64,000 nucleotides of DNA. Origin: Lysobacter sp. Root76. GTDB taxonomy: Bacteria > Pseudomonadota > Gammaproteobacteria > Xanthomonadales > Xanthomonadaceae. Position 1 is the stretch's first letter. Each line of letters begins with the position of its first letter. The DNA is taken from positions 104,550 to 168,549 of the forward strand of contig NZ_LMIK01000001.1 of the NCBI RefSeq assembly GCF_001428685.1, read 5' to 3'. The notes under the pieces are model-generated. The model did not search any database. It worked only from the letters and a program-made list of their open reading frames with translations, and was not told where the DNA came from. Positions 59,101 to 64,000 of the stretch are shown here, piece by piece. The position numbers and the translations under genes are program-made.

Positions 59101-59592
59101 AAGGCCTATGAAGCTCCGAAGGCGTACGAGGCACCGAAGCCCTTCGAGGCGCCCAAGCCGGTCGCGGAAGCCCTGGACGACGGCCCGATCGTGCCGAAGT
59201 TCCTGCAGCCCACCGCGCCCAAGGCCGACGCCCCGGTGACGACGCCCGAATCGACCGTCGTGGTCGAAGCCGAGATCGTGGAACCGGCCGTGGTCGAACC
59301 CGAAGTCGTACCGGCTCCGGTCGCGGTCGAGGAGACCGTGGTCGAGAAGGTCGTCCCGGCCGCCACTCAGCCGATCGAAGCCGCCACGCCGACCCCGGCC
59401 CAGGCCGAAGTCGACAAGGTCGCCGAGCCGCGCAGCGAAGCCGCACCGTCGCTGCCGCACACCGCCAGCCTGTTCGACCCGGTCCCGCAGGCGCCGCGTC
59501 CGACGACCCCGGCCCCGGCCGCGCCGGATGCCGCGGTCGAAGGCCAGGCCGCTGCCGAAGACAAGCCGGACGACGACGCGCACCGCGCCTGA
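56116..59592 (+). CDS. rne: Ribonuclease E
   Basis: 1158 residues. The N-terminal catalytic half is close to E. coli in spacing: S1 domain (35-125), catalytic D301 (TAVDVNSA) and D344 (VVIDFIDM), and the zinc link CPRC (402-405). The C-terminal half is disordered: a Gln/Arg/Pro-rich stretch (about 600-700), an arginine patch ([17 protein letters not shown] binding), an acidic segment and, near 975-1020, a run of (Y/F)EAPK(A/P) repeats. It initiates mRNA decay and 9S rRNA and tRNA processing at the inner membrane. Start chosen at [10 protein letters not shown], the family N-terminus. Confidence 0.97.
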   Translation: MKRMLINATQAEELRVAIVDGQNLYDIDIEQPAKEQKKSNIYKGRITRLEPSLEAAFVEYGAERHGFLPLKEISRDYFQAGVDHNKAGLRELLREGQEVVVQVDKEERGNKGAALTTFISLAGRYMVLMPNSPTAGGVSRRIEGDDRAALKEAMDKLAIPDDMGVIIRTAGVGRDAEELQWDLDYLLQVWKSIAEGALSKPSPFLIYQESRLIIRALRDYMRPDIGEILVDTDEMYAEARDFVEQVMPHNLRKLKKYGDDTPLFNRFQIESQIENAYERTVRLPSGGALVIDQTEALTAVDVNSARATKGGDIEETAFNTNLEAAEEVARQMRLRDLGGLVVIDFIDMSSNRHQREVENKLQNALKQDRARVQIGRISRFGLLELSRQRLRPSLGESSQLVCPRCDGHGRMRSVESLSLSILRVAEEHAMKENTGQVLVQAPTEIANYLLNEKRRALSEIEQRHDSPIVIVADDQLETPHYEVTRIRENEIGEESSKPSYQRGTPRKLPTHALTKAHLNIPDAPMVTNVKPAQPAPTREPREEPVVAAVAAPVVVAAPQVGLFGRLMNLFRGGQAAAPAAPAPAARTQDGRGRNDRNDRGGQRRDGRNEGRNGKGGRDGARRDEQRRDKPQQAQAQGGQPQPNRAKQEQPAKPQQQPQQPKQQQQQQPKQPKPQQNEERAANAQPQQQAQANNAPRPPREPKPAQAQPPKPAEVDAVNASAIATAAALPAVAVATGEAVAAAETIQREAAVNTSNENGAAADDATGEGSGRRRRGRRGGRRRRRGAGEAGAAGEAQLHDDVLSDDEDDAGDEAGATPAAAANRSQPEFDFDDDHSAPAKPAAPAASASATPAAASVAAAGAAVAAPSFAAESKPAVETREPARFEPAAAERIEPAQPSFAAPSAQAPAAAPVAATPVAAASAAAEPAVAEPVTASPVAATPAAVEPAPAVVAAEAIAPAPATAPAAAETVAPKAYEAPKPYEAPKAYEAPKVETPKAYEAPKAYEAPKPFEAPKPVAEALDDGPIVPKFLQPTAPKADAPVTTPESTVVVEAEIVEPAVVEPEVVPAPVAVEETVVEKVVPAATQPIEAATPTPAQAEVDKVAEPRSEAAPSLPHTASLFDPVPQAPRPTTPAPAAPDAAVEGQAAAEDKPDDDAHRA

Positions 59593-59615
59593 TCCGCGCG
59601 ACATCGCAGTAACGC

Positions 59616-59648
59616 AAACGGGCCGCGCAATGCGGCCCGTTTCTTTTG
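59616..59648 (+). terminator. Rho-independent terminator of rne
   Basis: AAACGGGCCGC / GCGGCCCGTTT stem with a short loop, then TTTCTTTTG; 24 bases after the rne stop. Confidence 0.85.
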
Positions 59649-59830
59649 CATCGTCCGATTTCTTTTGAATGCCAGGCTTCTTTGCGTCGGACGCATTCTC
59701 TGCATCGTCCGACCCGGTCCGACCGTCGAGGCATCCCCACGCATCGCCCACGCGACACGAAGCCGCGCTGGGCGGATCGCGCCGAATAGCAAAGAAACCT
59801 TGCGCCGCGCGATCGCGGCCGCGTGGCCTG

Positions 59831-60478
59831 CTACAACGCGTGCGCCGGATCCGCCAGCCCGTACTGGCCCGCCAACCGCGCCAACGCGATCGTGTCCTCC
59901 ACCGCCAGCTTGTTGAACAGCCGGGTCTTGTGGGTGTTGACGGTCTTGGCGCTGAGGCTGAGCTTCTTGGCGATCTCTTCCTGGCGCAGGCCCTGCACCA
60001 ACAGCAAGGCGATCTCGATCTCGCGCGGCGACAGTTCGTCGAACGGCGACGCGCCACCGTCGGATTTCGCCAGAGCGATGTTCTGCGCGATCGTGCTCGA
60101 CAGATAGCGCTTGCCGCGCGCGACATCGCGCACCGCGCGCAGCAGTTCGGCCGCGTCGCCGCCCTTGTTGACGTAACCCGACGCGCCGGCGGCGAGCAGG
60201 CGCTGCGGCATCGGCCCGTCTTCGAGCACCGACACGATGATCACGCGCGTGCCGTGGTCGCCCTTGATCACGCGCTCGGTCACTTCCAGCCCGCTGTAGC
60301 CGGGCAGATGCAGATCGCACAGCACCACATCGGGGCACAGCTTGCGGATTTCGGGCAGCGCGATCTCGCCGCTCTCGGCGTCGCCGACGACCTCGATGTC
60401 GGTTTCGGCCGACAGAATCATGCGCAGGCCGGCCCGCACCAGCGCGTGATCGTCGACGAGATAGACGCGTATCGTCAT
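59831..60478 (-). CDS. NarL/FixJ response regulator of the GacA/UvrY type
   Basis: 215 residues: receiver (YLVDDHALVRAGLRMILSA, phospho-acceptor D55 in VVLCDLHLPG) and LuxR-type HTH (DELSPREIEIALLLVQG, LSAKTVNTHKTRLFNKL). Several stretches (AESGE, SPREIEIALL, KTVNTHKTRLFNKL) match the GacA/UvrY group rather than NarL, which controls CsrA-binding small RNAs and secondary metabolism. The usual uvrC neighbour is missing, so the assignment is probable only. Start at 60478 begins the receiver; the ATG 63 bases upstream is rejected. Confidence 0.8.
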   Translation of the reverse strand: MTIRVYLVDDHALVRAGLRMILSAETDIEVVGDAESGEIALPEIRKLCPDVVLCDLHLPGYSGLEVTERVIKGDHGTRVIIVSVLEDGPMPQRLLAAGASGYVNKGGDAAELLRAVRDVARGKRYLSSTIAQNIALAKSDGGASPFDELSPREIEIALLLVQGLRQEEIAKKLSLSAKTVNTHKTRLFNKLAVEDTIALARLAGQYGLADPAHAL

Positions 60479-60621
60479 GCTGTCCCCGGCCGCAGTCGGC
60501 CCATTGCGAGCGAGGCTACGCGGCACCCGCGGGGCACGCAAGCCGGCGCGAACCTATGGCACATTCGATCAATTCGCACGCTGTGCAAACTGCAGTCAAA
60601 CCGTTGGGCAAAGGAATCCAC

Positions 60622-61527
60622 ATGCCACACAAAACCCGCCTCGTCGCGCTCACCCTCAGCCTCGCGATCGCCGCCTGCGCGCAGACCCGGCAAACGTCGC
60701 AGCTCGCGCCGCCGCCCAGTGTGGACGCTGCCGCCCAACCGGCCGCAGCGAGCTGGCTAGCCGACGTGAGCGCGATCTCGGACGGCAGCGTCGCCGGCGA
60801 CCGCCGCAGCGCGATCCAGCGCCGCCTGCACGGCATGGGCGTGCAATGGCGCGGCGTGCCGTTCGCTGCCGGCGAACATCGCGGCGAAAACCTGCTCGCC
60901 GACGTATCCGGTGCCGCCGATGCGCCGCTGCTCTTGCTGGGCGCGCATTCGGACAAAGTCGACGCCGGCCACGGCGCCACCGACAACGCCTCCGGCAGCG
61001 CGGTCGTGCTGGCCCTGGCCGAACGCTTCAAGCGCGAACCCTTGCAGCACCATCGCGTCGCGGTCGCATTCTGGGATCTGGAGGAGCGCGGCCTGCTCGG
61101 CGCCAAGGCCTACGTCGCCGACGGCGCGGTCAAGCCCGCCCTGTACGTCAATTTCGACGTGTTCGGCTGGGGCGACACCTTGTGGATGATGACGCCCGAT
61201 CCGAACCAGCCGCTGGTCGCGGCCACGCGCGAGGCCAGCGACGCCGCCGCGCTGGGCCTGTCCGCCGGCGACAAGTACCCGCCGTCCGACCACCTCGCCT
61301 TCGTCAAGGCCGGCTGGCCGGCGGTGTCGTATTCCCTGATCGGCGCCGGCGAAATCCAGCTGATCCTGGACGCCTACGCCGGCAAGAAGAACAAGACCCA
61401 GGCCAAGGTCATGCAGGTGATCCACAGCGACGCCGACACCGTCGGTCAGATCGAGCCGGTCGCCGCCGCACGCGGCGTCGCTGCGGTCGAACATGCATTG
61501 CGACGCTGGGACGCGCAGTCGCAATAA
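60622..61527 (+). CDS. M28-family metallopeptidase, lipoprotein
   Basis: 301 residues: lipobox IAA-C, then an M28 aminopeptidase domain with GAHSDKVDAGHGATDNASGS (first zinc ligands), WDLEERGLLGAK (catalytic and bridging Glu), NFDVFGWGD and SDHLAFVKAGWPAV (later ligands). It likely trims peptides in the periplasm. Start at 60622 with AAAGGAATCC; in-frame sequence from 60556 lacks a ribosome site. Confidence 0.88.
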   Translation: MPHKTRLVALTLSLAIAACAQTRQTSQLAPPPSVDAAAQPAAASWLADVSAISDGSVAGDRRSAIQRRLHGMGVQWRGVPFAAGEHRGENLLADVSGAADAPLLLLGAHSDKVDAGHGATDNASGSAVVLALAERFKREPLQHHRVAVAFWDLEERGLLGAKAYVADGAVKPALYVNFDVFGWGDTLWMMTPDPNQPLVAATREASDAAALGLSAGDKYPPSDHLAFVKAGWPAVSYSLIGAGEIQLILDAYAGKKNKTQAKVMQVIHSDADTVGQIEPVAAARGVAAVEHALRRWDAQSQ

Positions 61528-61810
61528 GCGCCGCACACGCTCGCGGCGATGCCCGTCGCGAGCGCGAACCGCCGGCACGGCGAGCACGCGGAATCGCGAT
61601 GCGCGCACACCCGGAGATTGCGGTACGGGCTATCGTTCCTCTCGAAGACGCACGGCCTTCGGCGCGACCGAATCCCGGCATACGGCGCGTACCGCGACAG
61701 CGATCGCGCCGCGCAAGCCTCGCCATGGCGCTGTCCGAATCCGGCGAGTCCGCGACGCAGCGATCTGTCAGCATTGCCCTCTTTCCGCACATCCTTCCCC
61801 GGAGCACGCC

Positions 61811-62614
61811 ATGACCGATCACGCCGAGACCTTCCGCCGACTGCACCAGGACGGCCTGCTCCTGCTCGCCAATGCCTGGGACGCAGGCAGCGCACGCCTG
61901 ATCGAAAGCCTGGGCGCACGCGCGGTCGCCACCACCAGCGCCGGCGTGGCCTGGGCGCAGGGCTATGCCGACGGCGACCAACTGCCGGTCGAACGCCTGT
62001 ACGCGACCGTCGCCAGCATCGCCCGCGCGATCCGCGTGCCGCTGAGCGTGGATGCCGAGGGCGGCTATTCCGACGATCCGGTCGCGGTCGGCGCCACCGT
62101 CGCGCGCCTGGGGGCGCTCGGCGCGGTCGGCATCAACATCGAGGACGGCGCCGGCGAACCCGACGCGCTGTGCGCCAAGATCGAACAGATCAAGCGCGCC
62201 TGCGCCCAGGCCGGCGTCGAGCTGTTCGTCAACGCGCGCACCGACGTCTATCTGCGCGGACTCGCGCCCGAAGGCGAGCGCGTGGCCATGACCCTGGAGC
62301 GCGCGCGCCGCTACCGCGATGCCGGCGCCGACGGTCTGTTCGTGCCCGGGCTCAAGGACCGCGGCCAGATCGGCGACGTCGTCGCCGGCACCCCGCTGCC
62401 CTTGAACCTGCTCGCCCGCGTCGGCCTGCCCGCCGCCGAGGAACTGCAGACCCTGGGCGTGCGCCGCCTCAGCGCCGGCTCCGACCTGGCCGAAACCATG
62501 TTCGGCCGCACCGCCGAACTCGCCGCCGGCTTCTTCCGCGACGGCGATTCTGCTCCGCTGTCCGCCGGCGCGATGCCCTACGGCAAGATCAACGCCCTGT
62601 TCGGCGAGCGCTGA
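61811..62614 (+). CDS. Isocitrate lyase/PEP mutase family enzyme
   Basis: 267 residues, an (alpha/beta)8 barrel: LLLANAWDAGSARLIESLG, the metal site VDAEGGYSDDP, GAVGINIEDGAG and NARTDVYLRG are the family landmarks. The KKCGH loop of true isocitrate lyase is missing, so this belongs to the PEP-mutase/oxaloacetate-hydrolase-like branch; its substrate is unknown. The ATG at 61811 follows CGGAGCACGCC. Confidence 0.85.
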   Translation: MTDHAETFRRLHQDGLLLLANAWDAGSARLIESLGARAVATTSAGVAWAQGYADGDQLPVERLYATVASIARAIRVPLSVDAEGGYSDDPVAVGATVARLGALGAVGINIEDGAGEPDALCAKIEQIKRACAQAGVELFVNARTDVYLRGLAPEGERVAMTLERARRYRDAGADGLFVPGLKDRGQIGDVVAGTPLPLNLLARVGLPAAEELQTLGVRRLSAGSDLAETMFGRTAELAAGFFRDGDSAPLSAGAMPYGKINALFGER

Positions 62615-62705
62615 GACCACGCGCGGCGCTCACGCCGCGCCGGTGTACATTGCCCGCAACGCGCATGCGCCGGCCCACGCCGGCGCGGCGCGCTGAGGCA
62701 GACGC

Positions 62706-64000
62706 ATGTTCCACTTGCTGACGGGCACCTTCGCGCACCTGGCCGCCGCCGCATTGGCGGTGCTGATCTACGTCCTGACCACGCGCGTCGCGCAGGAGCG
62801 GCGCGCGCCCGCGGCGGCGATCGCCTGGGTGATCGGGCTGGTCCTGCTGCCCTATCTGGCGCTGCCGCTGTATCTCGCGTTCGGGCGCCGCAAGCTCACC
62901 CGCGAACGCATCCATATACGCGCGCACCTGCCCTCGCAATCGCACTGGGCGGCGGAACTGCTGGTGTCGTTCGGCCTGCCCGCGCCTGCCCCCGCCACCA
63001 CCCGCTTCGACGCCGACGGCGCGGCCGCGCTCGCCGCCGTGCTCGCCCTGATCGAAAGCGCGCAACGCAGCCTGGACGTCTGCAGCTTCATCCTCGGCCG
63101 CGACGCCGTCGGCGCGCGCGTGCTGCAGGCGATGGCGCAAGCGCAGCAACGCGGCGTGCGGGTGCGGCTGCTGCTGGACGGCGTCGGCTCGCTGCGCGCC
63201 GACCGCTCCGCATTGCATGCCCTGCGCCGCAGCGGCGCCCAGGTCGCGTTCTTCCGCAGCCTGTTCGAACGCCCCGACGGCGCGCCGCGCAACCTGCGCG
63301 ATCACCGCAAACTCGCGATCGCCGACAGCCGGCGCCTGTGGAGCGGCGGCCGCAATCTCGCCGCCGAATACTTCCACGACCGCCCCGGACGACCGGCCTG
63401 GCTGGACCTGTCGTTCACCGTCGAAGGCGCGGTCGCCGCCGATGCCGCCGACCGTTTCGAGCGCGACTGGCGCAAGGCGCTGCACCAACCGCAACCGCCG
63501 CCGGCCCTGCCCGCGCCCGCCGAACCGCCCGGCCCCGCCGCGGCCGCGCAATTCCTGCCCAGCGGCCCGGAACTGCCCGAAGACAGCGCCCAGGCCCTGC
63601 TGATCGCCGGCGGCTTCCGCGTGCGCCGCCGCCTGCTCGCGATCACGCCCTACTTCGTGCCCGACGACGGCCTGCAGCTGGCGCTGAAACTGGCCGCGTT
63701 GCGCGGTATCGAAGTCGACATCGTCCTGCCGGCGCGCTCCAACCACCGCCTCGCCGACCTCGCCCGTCGCCGCTCGATGCGCGAACTCGCCGCCGCCGGC
63801 GCGCGCTTCTGGCTGCACCCGCACATGCTCCACGCCAAGGCCGTGGTGTTCGACGACGACCTGGCCATGTGCGGCTCGATCAACCTCGACCTGCGCAGCC
63901 TGTTCCTCAACCACGAGGCCTCGGTGCTGTTCTACGGCCGCGCCGAGATCGACTGGCTCGCGGCCTGGATCGAGGCCCGCCGCGGCGAAGCCCAGCGCCA
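62706..64000 (+). CDS. Cardiolipin-synthase-like phospholipase D protein, C-terminus outside window
   Basis: Open to the right edge, at least 431 residues. Two N-terminal membrane helices (about 5-25 and 37-58, the second IGLVLLPYLALPLYLAFGRR), then two HKD motifs: HRKLAIADSRRLWSGG and HAKAVVFDDDLAMCGS, each HxKx4D. This is the bacterial cardiolipin synthase plan (Cls A-type), which joins two phosphatidylglycerols or a PG with PE. Only the last part after the second HKD is missing. The linker between the two halves is rich in Pro/Ala (about 258-285). Confidence 0.9.
   Translation, partial: MFHLLTGTFAHLAAAALAVLIYVLTTRVAQERRAPAAAIAWVIGLVLLPYLALPLYLAFGRRKLTRERIHIRAHLPSQSHWAAELLVSFGLPAPAPATTRFDADGAAALAAVLALIESAQRSLDVCSFILGRDAVGARVLQAMAQAQQRGVRVRLLLDGVGSLRADRSALHALRRSGAQVAFFRSLFERPDGAPRNLRDHRKLAIADSRRLWSGGRNLAAEYFHDRPGRPAWLDLSFTVEGAVAADAADRFERDWRKALHQPQPPPALPAPAEPPGPAAAAQFLPSGPELPEDSAQALLIAGGFRVRRRLLAITPYFVPDDGLQLALKLAALRGIEVDIVLPARSNHRLADLARRRSMRELAAAGARFWLHPHMLHAKAVVFDDDLAMCGSINLDLRSLFLNHEASVLFYGRAEIDWLAAWIEARRGEAQR

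Noticed and set aside
55858-60126. 1422-codon open frame on the minus strand
   Set aside because: Shadow of rne and its leader; Gly/Arg/Leu-rich without domains.

Overview
The window reads as chromosome of a high-GC gammaproteobacterium of the Xanthomonadaceae, most likely Lysobacter or a close relative. I infer this from the strong G/C bias at third codon positions, the Ku/LigD pair, the secreted subtilisin-like protease, the intergenic REP palindromes ending in GTAGGAGCGGCG, the rpsF-rpsR-rplI-dnaB order, the divergent rluC/rne pair and the tmRNA tag ANDDNYALAA. No database search was possible, so the genus is an inference.

Layout. 1-3617 (-) is the N-terminal 1205 residues of a secreted RHS/YD-repeat protein running off the left edge. 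About 4.0-8.5 kb is a compact accessory segment with visibly lower GC: a capsid-like protein, small coupled frames, an inverted HEPN-domain gene, and an operon with 4-base overlaps (AlpA-like regulator, unknown protein, RepA-like hexameric helicase). It holds iteron-like repeats and a second repeat family but no integrase, and it stops beside the tmRNA gene ssrA (8608-8961). From 9 to 37 kb the genes are mostly chromosomal housekeeping or adaptive functions: nitronate monooxygenase, a tandem REP array, helicase Lhr, a CBS protein, small stress proteins, an MgtC-like protein, the Ku/LigD NHEJ locus, an FAD oxidoreductase, an OmpA-like lipoprotein, a wax-ester-synthase-like acyltransferase, photolyase, an S8 protease, alanine racemase, an M23 peptidase, a four-gene minus-strand cluster (MBL hydrolase, DUF1579-like, GNAT, NTF2-like) and a LytS/LytTR two-component pair.

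37-64 kb holds the replication/ribosome cluster (dnaB, rplI, rpsR, rpsF), an RND efflux operon with one adaptor and two different permeases, two cytochromes c, nfuA with a Pro/Ala-rich membrane protein, a pterin dehydratase with two TonB-C-domain proteins, divergent rluC and rne, a GacA/UvrY-type regulator, an M28 peptidase, a PEP-mutase-family enzyme and the start of a cardiolipin-synthase-like phospholipase D protein that runs off the right edge.

The best candidates for something undescribed are the small replicon-like element at 4.0-8.5 kb (helicase, iterons, HEPN protein and capsid-like protein, no visible recombinase) and the asymmetric two-permease RND pump. Almost all long open frames opposite these genes are GC-driven antisense shadows and are left out.
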